The notes: a model not told the origin generated them from the sequence alone. A DNA stretch of 51,040 nt from Halalkalirubrum salinum (GCF_005543295.1 NZ_SRSG01000018.1:1-51040); one strand, 5' to 3'; numbered from the stretch's first letter, positions 6,493 to 16,089 are shown. Made by a program: numbers and translations.

Positions 6493-9087
6493 TTATTTGC
6501 GGAACGGCCGGAGCACGATCGGGTGGTAGTCCGTATGCGGATCCCACCGCCGGAACGCGAGGCTGTTCGACATCACCGAGACGCTCGAGGCGGCCATCGC
6601 CAGTCCCGCAAGCGCGGGATTGAGCAGCCCGAGCGAGGCGACTGGGATGAGCGTCGCATTGTACGCCAGCGCCCAGAAGAGGTTCTGACGCACCTTCGCG
6701 ATCGTCGCCTCCGAAATCCGGATCACTTTCAACACATCAGCAGGATCGTCCCGCATTAGCGTCACGTCCGCTGATTCGATCGCCACATCGGTTCCCGAAC
6801 CGATCGCGACGCCGACCTGTGCGGTCGTGAGCGCCGGTGCGTCATTGACCCCGTCGCCGACCATCATGACGCGACCACCGCCGGATTGAATCTCGTCGAT
6901 CACGTCGGCTTTGTCTTCCGGAAGCACCTCTGCACGAACGTTTGCTGGGTCAATGCCGACCGATTTGGCGACTGCCCGTGCTGTCCGTTCGTTGTCGCCG
7001 GTCAACATGTAGACAGATTGGCCGCGATCGCGAAGTGCAGCAACCGTCTGTTTCGCACTCTCGCGGACGCTGTCCGCCGAAGCGACAACTCCAACGAGCG
7101 TACCGCCGACGGCCACGAGCATCGCCGTCTTGCCCTCGGATTCTAGCCGCTCGAGCGCGTCGACCGCTGGAGTGGGATCGATTCCGTTGTCGCGCATGAG
7201 CTTGCGGTTGCCGACGAGCGTCTCACCGAACCCCGTCGTCGCACGGATTCCGTGTCCGGGGACGTTCTCGAAGGACTCAGCCTCGTCCAGTTCGAGGTCT
7301 CTCTCCCGTGCGCCCGCAACGATCGACTTTGCGAGCGGATGTTCTGAGCTCTGTTCTGCGCTCGCTGCCGCGGCGAGCACGAACGATTCGTCATCAAGTG
7401 GACTGTCAGTCCCTTCGTCGTCCGCTGTGAGGGCTGCGCCAGCACCGTCAGCACGGACGTCTCCGTCGAGTGCGACGACGTCTGTGAGTTCTAACTCGCC
7501 GTGGGTGAGCGTCCCGGTCTTGTCGAAGACGATCGTGTCGATCTCACGGGCCTTTTCGAGTACGTCGGATCCCTTGAACAACACGCCGTTGGTGGCAGCG
7601 ATCGTCGAGCCAACCATCGTTGCCGCCGGGGTCGCAAGCCCCAACGCACAGGGACAGGCGATCAAGATCGCCGAGGCGAGGACAACCATCGAGAACTCGA
7701 TCAACGGCACACCGCCGGCGACCGGTCCACCGCCGACCATCGCAAAGACTGGCACCAACTCAGCAACCGCCGACAACTGCGCGGGAAACAGTGACCAGAG
7801 GATCGCCCATGCGATCGCGTTGACGATCACCGCCGGAACGAAGTACGCGCTGATTCGATCGACCAGCCGCTGGATGTCCGGCTGTCGGGCCTGGGCCTCC
7901 TTGACGCGCTTGACGATCTGTTGAATCGCGGTTTCAGAGCCGACCTTCGTGGCCTCGACGACAAGCACGCCGTTTTCGTTGATCGTCGACCCGACGACTT
8001 CGTCGCCTGGCTCTTTTTCAACGGGTACACTTTCGCCCGTTAGCATCGACTCGTCGACAGCGCTGTCGCCCTCACGGACGACACCGTCAGTCGGGATTCG
8101 CTCGCCGGGACGAACCTTCAGACGATCGCCAATCTGGACATCTTCGAGGGGCACGACCGACTCGGAGCCGTCTTCGTGGACGATCGTCGCCTCCTCGGCT
8201 TCGAGTTCGAGCAGCGATCGAAGCGCGTCGCTCGCCTGGGCTTTCGAGCGGGCTTCCAGGTAGTTGCCGAGCGTGATGAACCACAGGATGAACGCGACCG
8301 CCTCGAAGTAGAGTCCGCTGCCGGCGATCGCATCCAGAAGGACAGCCACGCTGTACAGGTAGCCGACGCTCGTCCCCATCGCCACGAGCGTGTCCATGTT
8401 CGCTTGGCCGTTGTTCACTGCCGCGTGATACGCGCCTACGATGAACTCACGGCCGAGTGTCGCCATGAGTGCGGTCGCAAGGGCGAACTCGATCCACCCG
8501 ATGTTGACGCCTGCGATCGCCTCCGGCAGGGCCAGCAGCCCAAACATATCGGCCATCACGAAGAGGAACGGCACAGTCAGTGCGCCGCCGCCGACTACCA
8601 GCCGCCACTGCTTTGTCATCTCCCGCTGGGCGACTGATTCGCGATCGCCCTCCGAGCTCTCATCGGAATCGGGGCGCACCGGCTCGTAGCCCGCCGATTC
8701 GATCGCCGCGTACACTCCTTCGAAATCAATATCCGCAGGGTTGTACTCGATGGTCGCCTCGTCAGCGGCGAAGTTTACCGTCGCGTCGATCACGCCGGGC
8801 ACTGAGCTGACAGCACTTGCAACGGCCTCAGAGCAGCTCGCACACGACATGCCACCGACTTCGATTGTCTGGCGTTCACGCTCCGGCTGATAGCCGGCAG
8901 CCTCGATTGTCTCGTAGATCTCAGCGAGCGAGACCTGCTCTGGGTTATACGTGACCGTTCCCTCGTCTGTCGCAAAGTTGGCGCTGGCGTCGCTTATGCC
9001 TGCAAGCGAGCCGAGCGCGTCCTCGACGTTCCCAACGCAGGTCGCACACGACATTCCCGATATCTCCAGTTGTGCAGTCCTACTCAT
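6493..9087 (-). CDS. copA: Copper-exporting P1B-type ATPase CopA
   Basis: This 864-residue pump exports Cu(I) (or Ag(I)) across the membrane. Two N-terminal HMA metal-binding domains carry MSCATC (Cys14, Cys17) and MSCASC (Cys82, Cys85). Then come the A-domain TGES (350-353), the transmembrane CPC site (478-480, IACPCALG) that marks Cu(I) pumps, the phosphorylated Asp522 in DKTGT, and [10 protein letters not shown]. The length is usual for a two-HMA CopA. The gene lies 111 bases downstream of the TRASH regulator on the same strand but has its own promoter region, with an 18-base motif at 9129-9146 shared with the chaperone gene promoter. It is almost certainly induced by copper through that regulator. 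Confidence 0.95.
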   Translation of the reverse strand: MSRTAQLEISGMSCATCVGNVEDALGSLAGISDASANFATDEGTVTYNPEQVSLAEIYETIEAAGYQPERERQTIEVGGMSCASCSEAVASAVSSVPGVIDATVNFAADEATIEYNPADIDFEGVYAAIESAGYEPVRPDSDESSEGDRESVAQREMTKQWRLVVGGGALTVPFLFVMADMFGLLALPEAIAGVNIGWIEFALATALMATLGREFIVGAYHAAVNNGQANMDTLVAMGTSVGYLYSVAVLLDAIAGSGLYFEAVAFILWFITLGNYLEARSKAQASDALRSLLELEAEEATIVHEDGSESVVPLEDVQIGDRLKVRPGERIPTDGVVREGDSAVDESMLTGESVPVEKEPGDEVVGSTINENGVLVVEATKVGSETAIQQIVKRVKEAQARQPDIQRLVDRISAYFVPAVIVNAIAWAILWSLFPAQLSAVAELVPVFAMVGGGPVAGGVPLIEFSMVVLASAILIACPCALGLATPAATMVGSTIAATNGVLFKGSDVLEKAREIDTIVFDKTGTLTHGELELTDVVALDGDVRADGAGAALTADDEGTDSPLDDESFVLAAAASAEQSSEHPLAKSIVAGARERDLELDEAESFENVPGHGIRATTGFGETLVGNRKLMRDNGIDPTPAVDALERLESEGKTAMLVAVGGTLVGVVASADSVRESAKQTVAALRDRGQSVYMLTGDNERTARAVAKSVGIDPANVRAEVLPEDKADVIDEIQSGGGRVMMVGDGVNDAPALTTAQVGVAIGSGTDVAIESADVTLMRDDPADVLKVIRISEATIAKVRQNLFWALAYNATLIPVASLGLLNPALAGLAMAASSVSVMSNSLAFRRWDPHTDYHPIVLRPFRK

Positions 9088-9128
9088 CTTGTGTATACAT
9101 ACGGTCTCCCTTTTGAATCCGGTTGTGG

Positions 9129-9146
9129 TTTCGAATCAAAAGCAAA
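9129..9146 (-). promoter_or_regulatory. Copper-box motif upstream of copA
   Basis: Read on the minus strand this is TTTGCTTTTGATTCGAAA, ending 41 bases before the copA ATG. The same 18 bases, same orientation, end 39 bases before the HMA chaperone ATG (9861-9878). A second half site, CTTTTGAATC, lies at 9111-9120. This is a probable operator for the copper regulator at 9198. Confidence 0.7.
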
Positions 9147-9197
9147 TATGATCAGACACGACGAATTCAAAATTCAGCGAGTAGTCACCGTAGCAGG

Positions 9198-9791
9198 CTA
9201 TGCGTCGGCACTAAACCGATCGTAGCGCTCTTCGAACCGTGCCAGGCACGATCCACAACAAAAGTGGTACTCAGTGCCGTCGATCGTCGCTGTCTCACCC
9301 TCACTTGTGACTGTGTTTCCACATTCCACACAGTCAATCGATAGCTGCGTCTCATCCGTGATCGACGGTGACCACGACTCCTCGGACAACAGGTGGACGT
9401 CGATCGATCGGACACGATCGACCGGGACCGCCGAATCCAGCAGTTCAGAGACGCCTCCTGACCCAAGCGTCGCGTGGACGAACACGGTCGAATCAGCGGT
9501 GACGAAGCGGTGTTCGACGCGATCGAGCGCAGCCAGCGCGTCCGCCACCGCCGTTGCGTGTCCCGGTTCGATCGCCAGTTCGATCAAGACTCCGACGCCG
9601 CCACGGAGCAGTTCAGTGTTTAAATCGAGCGTAAATCCCCGGATGACTCCCAGCTCAGAGAGTCGATCGATGCGATCGCGAACCGCAGGCGCTGACAAGT
9701 CGACGTGCGCTGCGATCTCACTGTACGGCCGCCGGCTGTTTTCCAGAAGCAGCCGGATAATCTCACGATCGATCTTGTCGAGGTCGCGCAT
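9198..9791 (-). CDS. Lrp/AsnC-type regulator with C-terminal TRASH metal-sensing domain
   Basis: This 197-residue protein has an N-terminal helix-turn-helix (about residues 1-60, EIAAHVDLSAPAVRDRI), a RAM-like ligand domain and a C-terminal TRASH domain with CVECGN and FCCGSCLARFEERY. TRASH domains bind copper or other metals through these cysteines. The architecture is that of the Halobacterium copper regulator VNG1179C, which induces a copper ATPase. The start at 9791 (MRDLDKID) is preferred to one eight codons upstream. The gene lies between copA and the divergent HMA chaperone, both of which carry the same upstream motif. I infer that it activates both on copper exposure. Confidence 0.9.
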   Translation of the reverse strand: MRDLDKIDREIIRLLLENSRRPYSEIAAHVDLSAPAVRDRIDRLSELGVIRGFTLDLNTELLRGGVGVLIELAIEPGHATAVADALAALDRVEHRFVTADSTVFVHATLGSGGVSELLDSAVPVDRVRSIDVHLLSEESWSPSITDETQLSIDCVECGNTVTSEGETATIDGTEYHFCCGSCLARFEERYDRFSADA

Positions 9792-9860
9792 ACCGATCCT
9801 ACAAGACGGAGCCACCTAACGGTTCCTACAGCGGTTTTGTTTCAAAGGAGATGCCGCTAT

Positions 9861-9878
9861 TTTGCTTTTGATTCGAAA
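9861..9878 (+). promoter_or_regulatory. Copper-box motif upstream of the HMA chaperone
   Basis: TTTGCTTTTGATTCGAAA is identical over 18 bases to the motif before copA and in the same orientation to its gene. Here it also forms a dyad, TTTGATT-CGA-AATCAAA (9867-9883). A weaker relative, TTTTGTTTCAAA, lies nearer the divergent regulator gene (about 9835-9846), which could give autoregulation. Confidence 0.7.
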
Positions 9879-9917
9879 TCAAAGGGCCAATAGGATATTG
9901 GTGCGTACACTCAGTTG

Positions 9918-10112
9918 ATGAGTTTCGAGATGCAAGTCGAGGACATGAGTTGCAGCGGATGTGAATCAGCCGTAGAATCAGCGATCGACGGCCTCTCAGG
10001 GGTGTCAGGTGTCCGTGCAGACCACGAGTCCGGTACCGTCGTCGTCGACGGCGATCCGGATCGGAGCGTCGTCGCGGCGGCAATCGAAGACGCCGGCTAC
10101 ACCGTCTCGTGA
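9918..10112 (+). CDS. Heavy-metal-associated (HMA) copper chaperone, CopZ-like
   Basis: A 64-residue single HMA domain with the metal-binding site MSCSGC near the N-terminus and the beta-alpha-beta-beta-alpha-beta pattern to the end. Such proteins carry Cu(I) in the cytoplasm to the HMA domains of CopA. I start at the ATG at 9918; a TTG immediately before it is the only alternative. It is divergent from the TRASH regulator and shares an upstream motif with copA, which ties it to copper export. The next gene starts 10 bases after its stop, so the two are probably cotranscribed. Confidence 0.9.
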   Translation: MSFEMQVEDMSCSGCESAVESAIDGLSGVSGVRADHESGTVVVDGDPDRSVVAAAIEDAGYTVS

Positions 10113-10122
10113 GGAACGACCC

Positions 10123-10569
10123 ATGCGAGTGAGTGTTATTGGTGGCAGCACGATCGATCAGGAGATCGCCAAGACCGCCGAAGCGGTCGGCTCCGAACTC
10201 GCGAGTCGAGGCCACACCGTCGTCTGCGGCGGCCTCGGCGGCGTCATGGAGGCAGCCTGCCGCGGTGCCGTCGCCGCTGGCGGGGAGACGATCGGAATTC
10301 TCCCGACCGATCGGGTTGCGGATGCGAACGACTACGTCACTACCCCGATCGCGACGGGGCTTGGCCACGCACGGAACCCGATTGTGGTGTTAAACGGAGA
10401 CGCCGCGATTGCGATCGACGGCGCGGGCGGCACGCTGAGCGAACTCGGGTTTACACGGGTATTCGAGAAACCGACCGCTGGAATCAATACCTACGAAATT
10501 GACGGTATCAAACCGGTCGGGACTGCCGCAGAGGCGGTCAATTACGTCGAATCAGCAGTTGGAGAATAA
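10123..10569 (+). CDS. TIGR00725-type Rossmann-fold protein (LOG/molybdenum-cofactor-carrier-like)
   Basis: This 148-residue protein opens MRVSVIGGS and contains CGGLGGVMEAACRGA and GAGGTLSELGF, the nucleotide-binding and conserved Gly-rich motifs of the TIGR00725/LOG superfamily. Relatives include cytokinin-activating LOG phosphoribohydrolases and molybdenum cofactor carrier proteins. The full PGGxGTxxE motif of LOG enzymes is altered here to GAGGTLSE, so a nucleotide-binding role is safer than an enzyme name. It follows the copper chaperone by 10 bases; a functional link to copper is possible but not shown by the sequence. Confidence 0.75.
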   Translation: MRVSVIGGSTIDQEIAKTAEAVGSELASRGHTVVCGGLGGVMEAACRGAVAAGGETIGILPTDRVADANDYVTTPIATGLGHARNPIVVLNGDAAIAIDGAGGTLSELGFTRVFEKPTAGINTYEIDGIKPVGTAAEAVNYVESAVGE

Positions 10570-10602
10570 AAGCGTACTCGGCGATTGTGTCCGCCGCTGA
10601 AC

Positions 10603-11664
10603 CTACCAGGTACCGTGGAACGTATCAAACTCCAACGAATCTAATGGTTTGTTGCCAACAGCGATCTCGTACTCCCCGGGGGTCAACATCGGCTTGTGGA
10701 ATCTTGGGCCGTCGTCGGTCGTGATCCGCGGACAGCCGGTGTTGACGAACGCGTCCATGTTGAAGTTCCGGAGGCGATCGGGGGTCACCTCGTCCATAGT
10801 GATCAGATAGGCGTTGTCGTTGTTCTCGACAATCTCCTGGGCGGTCTCCCAGCGACCCTGACCGATCTTCGTGCAGAAAATCACTCCCCATTTCTCGGCG
10901 TCCATGGCACGGTGAACTGCGCCGTAGCGCTGTTTCAGGAACTTCTCGGGATCGGCAAGCGTGACGACGTTGTTCACCGGATCGGCGATCACGACGGTCT
11001 TGTCAGGGTGTTCCATCGCAAGCCCGAGCGGGTGGAACTTCCCGCCGCCGACGTATAACACCTGCTCGGCATCGATGTCTGCGGAGGCGTAGTTGCAGCC
11101 GAGGACCTGTCCCTCGTAGGTAAGTCGATCGTCGCCTCGGCGAGTGTGAACGACGTAGTCGCGTTCTTCGAGCCACTCGACCATGTCGCCGAAGAGATTC
11201 ATGTGCTGGGCAGTCGTCACGAGTCCCACGTTGGGATCGTCTTCTGGATCGGCCAGCTCTTTGAGTGACTCTTTCATGATCGGATACGGATCGACGTTCG
11301 AAAACAGCGGGACGTAGATGATGCGATCGGACTCTTTCATCGGCGAATGGCCGAAGTGGACGAAGACGTCTGTCCGCCGCATGAGATAGGTGTCGAGGTC
11401 ACACGCGCCGTAACATGGCTGCCCAGAGAGCATGAACGTCACATCCGGCGCGAGTTCGCGAAGATCGTCGGCGACCGCTGGACCACGGCGCTTTAGTCCC
11501 TCTGGAAACTGCAACCCTACCTTGGTAGCGTCGCGTTCTTCAATCTCTTCGACGATCCGATCGAGTTCGTAATCCCACTCTCGATCGTGCTTCAACGACA
11601 TTCCGGTGTTTCGGAGGTCTCCCTCGGTGTTCGGGGACGATGTCCCATCCTGACTCATTGGCAT
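10603..11664 (-). CDS. dph2: Diphthamide biosynthesis enzyme Dph2
   Basis: This 353-residue archaeal Dph2 uses a [4Fe-4S] cluster and S-adenosylmethionine to transfer the 3-amino-3-carboxypropyl group to a histidine of elongation factor aEF2, the first step of diphthamide synthesis. Three conserved cysteines that bind the cluster are visible in GQPCYGACD (Cys84, with Cys88 nearby), LGCNYAS and NTGCPRITT. The body from VGLQFPEGLKR to the end is full length. The start could be the ATG at 11664 or at 11658; both fit a leaderless promoter. The N-terminal 20 residues are a variable extension. It is convergent with the preceding gene and unlinked to other diphthamide genes here. Confidence 0.92.
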   Translation of the reverse strand: MPMSQDGTSSPNTEGDLRNTGMSLKHDREWDYELDRIVEEIEERDATKVGLQFPEGLKRRGPAVADDLRELAPDVTFMLSGQPCYGACDLDTYLMRRTDVFVHFGHSPMKESDRIIYVPLFSNVDPYPIMKESLKELADPEDDPNVGLVTTAQHMNLFGDMVEWLEERDYVVHTRRGDDRLTYEGQVLGCNYASADIDAEQVLYVGGGKFHPLGLAMEHPDKTVVIADPVNNVVTLADPEKFLKQRYGAVHRAMDAEKWGVIFCTKIGQGRWETAQEIVENNDNAYLITMDEVTPDRLRNFNMDAFVNTGCPRITTDDGPRFHKPMLTPGEYEIAVGNKPLDSLEFDTFHGTW

Positions 11665-11762
11665 GTATTGCGTACCGGGACGGTTAAGCGCGGTGTTTCC
11701 GAGAGATTTTCAGCACGTTCTGGCGGTACATATATGCCTCTCCGCCATGGTATTGGAAACGG

Positions 11763-12434
11763 ATGCAACGGGATGGCCCGGCAGTGTTCGATGACGATCG
11801 CGTCGGCCGCGAGCGCGAGGAGCTAACCGGCTGGGATCGAGTCCTGACCGATACGATCTATTACGGCCTCGGTGGGGTGCTGCTGTTGACGTTTCCGGCG
11901 CAGTGGCTCGTGTTTCAGACCCCAACGATCGATCTCGAAGCAACAGCAGCGGTATGGGGTGCGCTCGTGGCGACCATCCTGGGTATTGGGTTCGCCCGGG
12001 GCGGTCACCTCGAAGCGATTGGCGAGTGGCCATCGCTTTCTGGGAGAGCCTTGGGATCGGTGGGTGGGTATTGCAGCATCCTCACCCGTGGCGTGTACCT
12101 TTGTTCGACATTCCTCATCGCTGCGTACGGTGGCGCAGTCGTCGCCATTGCGGTGGCGTCCGTTATCGGCGGGGTGAACGCATCAGGCCTCGCAGCGATC
12201 GTTGGGGTCTGTGTTGGAGCGATCGCTGTCGCTGCACTGCCAACCGTGCTTGAGAACACCCATCGTCTCGCTCCCGTTCGAATCGGCTACCACGCGTTCG
12301 CGATTATCACAACCCTACAGTACGCGCGGCCGTTCGATTTCAGTACTGGGGATCCCGCCGCCGCACTGTTCGCGATCGGGCTCGTTGCGGCTGCCACCGT
12401 CGACGCAGTGTGGCTACTTCGGCGAAGTCGGTGA
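11763..12434 (+). CDS. Multi-pass membrane protein of unknown function
   Basis: I do not recognise a family. The 223 residues start with an acidic-basic soluble segment of about 25 residues, followed by about six hydrophobic segments (for example GLGGVLLLTFPAQWLVF, AVWGALVATILGIGF, TFLIAAYGGAVVAIAVASVI, GLAAIVGVCVGAIAVAAL), and end in a basic tail, LLRRSR. Such positive-inside tails suggest a cytoplasmic C-terminus. There is no enzyme motif. It is divergent from dph2 across 98 bases and is followed 90 bases later by an esterase gene on the same strand, so a shared transcript is possible. Confidence 0.7.
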   Translation: MQRDGPAVFDDDRVGREREELTGWDRVLTDTIYYGLGGVLLLTFPAQWLVFQTPTIDLEATAAVWGALVATILGIGFARGGHLEAIGEWPSLSGRALGSVGGYCSILTRGVYLCSTFLIAAYGGAVVAIAVASVIGGVNASGLAAIVGVCVGAIAVAALPTVLENTHRLAPVRIGYHAFAIITTLQYARPFDFSTGDPAAALFAIGLVAAATVDAVWLLRRSR

Positions 12435-12524
12435 TGAACATCTGGTCGATCGTAGCGACGTCTGATCTTCGGTGACATTGATGTTACTCCCGGGTTCAAG
12501 ATCCGCGATATCGTAGGATCGTAT

Positions 12525-13184
12525 ATGACCGAGATACTGCTCGAACACGTCCATCTCGAAGCCGAGATCCAAAGTGACGGACCCGCCCCAGCAGTGTTCG
12601 TCCTGCACGGTCGCGGCGCGAACGAACAGGATCTGCTCCCGATCGCCGACGAACTACCCGACGAACTCCACGTTATCAGCTTTCGCGCGCCTGATCGGCT
12701 CCAGGGCGGTTACACATGGTACGATCTCGACCTCTCAGGCGGCGGTCTCCACGAAAGCCAACCGGATGCGGAAGGGTTCCGACGAAGTCTCGATCTGGTC
12801 ACCGGGAGCATTGACGCTGCGGTCGAAGCGTACGATCTCGATCCCGATCGACTCGGACTACTGGGCTTCAGCCAGGGATCGATCATGAGTCTCGCGTTGT
12901 TACTCGAATCTCCCGATCGAATTGCGTGGGTGGCAGCACTCCACGGCTATCTTGCAGACTCACACGCGGATCTCGATCCCGATAGCGTCGACGACAAACC
13001 AGTCTTTATCGCTGCAGGACGCGCCGATCGAATTATTCCACATACACGCACGGAGGCCGCAGCCGATCGGCTTCGGTCGATCGGCGCAGATGTGACCGTT
13101 GGCGTCTACGATGCCGGCCACGGGGTCGGTCCTGCAGAGCTGTCGGACCTCGTTGACTTTGTGACAACAACAATTCAGCATTGA
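12525..13184 (+). CDS. Alpha/beta-hydrolase, phospholipase/carboxylesterase family
   Basis: A 219-residue cytoplasmic hydrolase of the YpfH/carboxylesterase type. The oxyanion-hole segment VFVLHGRGAN is followed by the nucleophile elbow GFSQGS (Ser117), the acid in AAGRADRIIP and the histidine in DAGHGVG, the complete Ser-Asp-His triad in normal order. Such enzymes cleave short-chain esters; the natural substrate is unknown. A TATA-like region precedes the ATG at 12525. It is convergent with the exchanger gene, with stop codons about 30 bases apart. Confidence 0.85.
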   Translation: MTEILLEHVHLEAEIQSDGPAPAVFVLHGRGANEQDLLPIADELPDELHVISFRAPDRLQGGYTWYDLDLSGGGLHESQPDAEGFRRSLDLVTGSIDAAVEAYDLDPDRLGLLGFSQGSIMSLALLLESPDRIAWVAALHGYLADSHADLDPDSVDDKPVFIAAGRADRIIPHTRTEAAADRLRSIGADVTVGVYDAGHGVGPAELSDLVDFVTTTIQH

Positions 13185-13214
13185 CTCACCGCTATCGCCG
13201 CGTACTCAACGCGA

Positions 13215-14222
13215 TCACACGCCCGGAAGTGTGTCGATCAGTCCAAGTGTTTCGACGCCAAGCCACAGAACGAATATCCCGTACCCACAGAGGAGGACGA
13301 TGCCCTCGAGCCGAGTGATCTGTAACTCGGTACGCATCGCAGTAAAGAGAATCACCGTTGCGAACGTCAGGACGCCCATCATTGGCACTGCAAGCGCGTA
13401 GTTGACCGTCGTCGAGCCGACCAACAGCACGCCAATGGGGATGACCACGAGCAGATCGAACGTGTTGCTTCCAAGCACGTTCGCGACGCTGACCTCTCCC
13501 CTGCCCTTATCAGCCGCGCGAATGCTCACGAACGCGTCAGGCAGGCTTGTGCCGGCGGCGACGATTGTCAGCCCCCACAGGAAATCTGGCGTGTTCAGCG
13601 CCTCACCGAACCCAAGCGCAGCGACAACCAAGCCCTCCACTGCTATGACAATAAGCGCAAGCGATAGGCCGAGCTTCAGCCACTCTCGGCCGACAGATTC
13701 TTTTGGCGGATCGACCGGCGGCTCGTAGTCGGAGACATCCTGGTACTGAATAAACAAATAAAGGCCGTACATCCCAATCGGAATCAACACGAGTGGACGG
13801 CTGAGCTCAGCGGTCAAGCTACTCGTTTCGGTGTTGTAGATCACGCCAAACGAAAACGTCAAAAGCAAAATGGCGATCGCGAGCATGTAAAACTGGCCTT
13901 CTTTGTAGACGATGTCACGGTTTACTTCAAGCGGACTGCTTCGGAGCGCGCTCACGCCTGGAATAATGAGGATATTAAAAATTGCTGAGCCGACGATTGC
14001 GCCGACACCAAGATCAAACGTGTTGTGCCGAAGGACCGACAAGACGACGCTCGAAAGCTCTGGAAAGCTGGATCCGACCGCAACAATCACTGCGCCCTGA
14101 ACGACTGCGGGCAACCCATAATATAGTGCCAGCCGTTGGCTTGCAGATTCGAGGAGCTCACTGGCTTTCCAGATAACTGCAGTAGAGGCGAGCGCAAGCA
14201 CAGTCAACCAAAGCAGAGACAT
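13215..14222 (-). CDS. Sodium/calcium exchanger family antiporter (CaCA)
   Basis: This 335-residue membrane protein has about ten TM segments in two homologous halves. The two alpha repeats are clear: AVGSSFPELSSVVLSVLRHN with GAIVGSAIFNILIIPG in the first half, and AAGTSLPDAFVSIRAADKG with VANVLGSNTFDLLVVIP in the second. The acidic residues of the repeats (Glu in SSFPELSS, Asp in SLPDAF) form the ion site. It exchanges Na+ for Ca2+ or another divalent cation. A hydrophilic loop of about 30 residues (YQDVSDYEPPVDPP) separates the halves. It has no obvious operon partner. Confidence 0.88.
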   Translation of the reverse strand: MSLLWLTVLALASTAVIWKASELLESASQRLALYYGLPAVVQGAVIVAVGSSFPELSSVVLSVLRHNTFDLGVGAIVGSAIFNILIIPGVSALRSSPLEVNRDIVYKEGQFYMLAIAILLLTFSFGVIYNTETSSLTAELSRPLVLIPIGMYGLYLFIQYQDVSDYEPPVDPPKESVGREWLKLGLSLALIVIAVEGLVVAALGFGEALNTPDFLWGLTIVAAGTSLPDAFVSIRAADKGRGEVSVANVLGSNTFDLLVVIPIGVLLVGSTTVNYALAVPMMGVLTFATVILFTAMRTELQITRLEGIVLLCGYGIFVLWLGVETLGLIDTLPGV

Positions 14223-14247
14223 ATCGGAAACTCCACCGCGCGGTATC

Positions 14248-15687
14248 CTAAAAGAACCGATGGGCTGTCGACGATCGATCCAGATTCGTCCAATTATACG
14301 TTGATGCAGTTCTCGTCGGAGAAATGTAGTTGTCTTCGCCGAGTCCGCGTCGGCTCGTCAGCGATTCAACGGTCGTCGTGGTCTCGTTAGTCTGCCGTGC
14401 AGTCTCGTACCACTGCGGCTCGTCGATTGTACCGCTCCACGCGAATAGCTGCATATCGTAACGAGCTGTTTCGTTCGTTCCGACAGGAGTGTACAACACT
14501 TGTAACAGATCGACTGTACCGTCGGGGCGGATCACTGCAAGTGCTTGATAGTTCTGGACTTCTTCATCGATTTTGCTCGGATCGCCTGTCGCTCGGACGA
14601 CAAATGCCTGACGGCCGAACACATCGTCCCTTTCGACGCGTGTTTCGTTCGTATCGAGGTATCGTACAATCGCATTGGCCATCATTCTGGTAACCGCCTC
14701 AGTGTCGTCAGTACCACGAAATGTGCTGTTTTCAAACGTCGTCTGGTTATCATAGGTCCACTGGCCGTACCGATTTTCACCGTTCGCATACAGATTCAGC
14801 GTCCGATTCGCTCGGTCTTCCCCTGGTGGATATTCCAGACGCTGTCGCATCTCGTAGCTCGTCCGGTTATTTATCGTCCCATCGAGACGGTGGGTCACCG
14901 CCCCGGGATAGGTGGTGTGGTTCCGTGGTCCGGATTCTCTGATCGCAAACGTGTAAGATGAACCCATAACGGCGTTGAGGTGTGCCTCGCGGACGGCATC
15001 AATGTCATCGATGCCTTCGTCATTAATCCCTGGAGGATAGGCTGATTGGGTTTCTTCGCGCTCTGCTGTGTTCGTTTGTGAGTCGTTGGTGCCGTTTCCG
15101 AACCGATCGCTGCCATCAAATTCGGTATTACGATCGAACTCGGGTGTCGAATCCGAGATACTCAGCGGCACGCCCGCCGCCGCAGCGACCGCTGCGAGCA
15201 ACAGGATGACGACGGCCATAGTTTTAAAAACGGGCACCCGATCCAACAGCCTGGGCGACGGCTCCAGTGTCGATTCCTCGTAATACAACGATCGCTCGAA
15301 AATAGCCTCGTACACCTTCTCAGCTACCTCGCGATCGATACCGTACAAGAGTAGATCACGAACCTTCGATGGACCCCACACGGCTACGTCGGTGTGCTCG
15401 TCGAGGTGAACCCGGCTGCGATCGATTGTCACGAGAATATCGTCGTCGATACTGGGTGCCGAACCGACTCGAATCCGTTTGGATTCTTCGCCTCGTCTTG
15501 CAACGAGCAGGTTTCTATCCCGATCGACCGTCCAGCCGCGTTCGGTCCACAGCACTTCGAGGAGTGCAAGCCTGTCCGATCGGTCTAGCTGTCCGAACGC
15601 GTCGGCAAAGCACTGATCGGGAACGGCTCGCATACGGTATGGTACCGCACGCACACGCTCAAACGTTGCGGCGGGTTCGGCACGCAT
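14248..15687 (-). CDS. Membrane protein: nuclease-like cytoplasmic domain, one TM, sequon-rich outer domain
   Basis: The 479-residue protein has three parts. Residues 1 to about 130 contain LWTERGWTVDRDRNLLVARRG, which resembles the core of Mrr-like restriction-endonuclease folds but lacks a clear D-ExK site. A single TM (AVVILLLAAVAAAAGVPL) sits near residue 165. The rest, about 300 residues, is extracellular and carries about ten N-x-S/T sequons (NHTT, NRTS, NQTT, NSTF, NETA, NETT), resembling haloarchaeal lipoprotein-like DUF7537 domains. The start at 15687 leaves only 27 bases to the divergent gene; the ATG at 15633 would leave 81. CGATCG is frequent in the N-terminal part but absent from 14276-15102. 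Function unknown. Confidence 0.7.
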   Translation of the reverse strand: MRAEPAATFERVRAVPYRMRAVPDQCFADAFGQLDRSDRLALLEVLWTERGWTVDRDRNLLVARRGEESKRIRVGSAPSIDDDILVTIDRSRVHLDEHTDVAVWGPSKVRDLLLYGIDREVAEKVYEAIFERSLYYEESTLEPSPRLLDRVPVFKTMAVVILLLAAVAAAAGVPLSISDSTPEFDRNTEFDGSDRFGNGTNDSQTNTAEREETQSAYPPGINDEGIDDIDAVREAHLNAVMGSSYTFAIRESGPRNHTTYPGAVTHRLDGTINNRTSYEMRQRLEYPPGEDRANRTLNLYANGENRYGQWTYDNQTTFENSTFRGTDDTEAVTRMMANAIVRYLDTNETRVERDDVFGRQAFVVRATGDPSKIDEEVQNYQALAVIRPDGTVDLLQVLYTPVGTNETARYDMQLFAWSGTIDEPQWYETARQTNETTTTVESLTSRRGLGEDNYISPTRTASTYNWTNLDRSSTAHRFF

Positions 15688-15714
15688 AAACCGCCGCAGT
15701 ACGAACGATCTGAT

Positions 15715-16089
15715 ATGAGCGCACAATCGGTGACGCTGGAAGATCTCGGTCGAGAACTTGGCGAACACATCGCTACGAGCGACGTGTACGAGCGCTACGA
15801 AGCTGCAAGCAGAGCAGTCGAAAACGATCCCGAGGCCCAGGAGCGAATCTCAGCGTTTGAACAGCTCCGACAGGAGTTCATGATGGCAAAACAATCCGGA
15901 AGCGCCGATCGAGAGATGCTACGAAAAGTTCAAAACGCCCAAAATGAACTCCATTCGCTTGCAGTTATGGAAGAGTACCTCGACGCGCAAGCAGCACTCC
16001 AAAACGTCCTCGAAGACGTCAACCGGGCAATCTCGGAGCCATTAGCTGTTGATTTCGGCGGAGAGGCTGGCGGCTGTTGTCACGACTGA
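15715..16089 (+). CDS. YlbF/YmcA family protein
   Basis: A 124-residue, mostly helical protein of the Com_YlbF family. The bacterial members YlbF, YmcA and YaaT form a complex that steers RNase Y and mRNA processing; what the archaeal proteins do is not established. The helical repeat ERISAFEQLRQEFMMAKQSG followed by NAQNELHSLAVMEEYLDAQ is typical. The tail GGEAGGCCHD adds a Cys-Cys-His cluster that might bind metal. A TATA-like CATAAA (15685-15690) lies 27 bases before the ATG, as expected for a leaderless transcript. Confidence 0.8.
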   Translation: MSAQSVTLEDLGRELGEHIATSDVYERYEAASRAVENDPEAQERISAFEQLRQEFMMAKQSGSADREMLRKVQNAQNELHSLAVMEEYLDAQAALQNVLEDVNRAISEPLAVDFGGEAGGCCHD

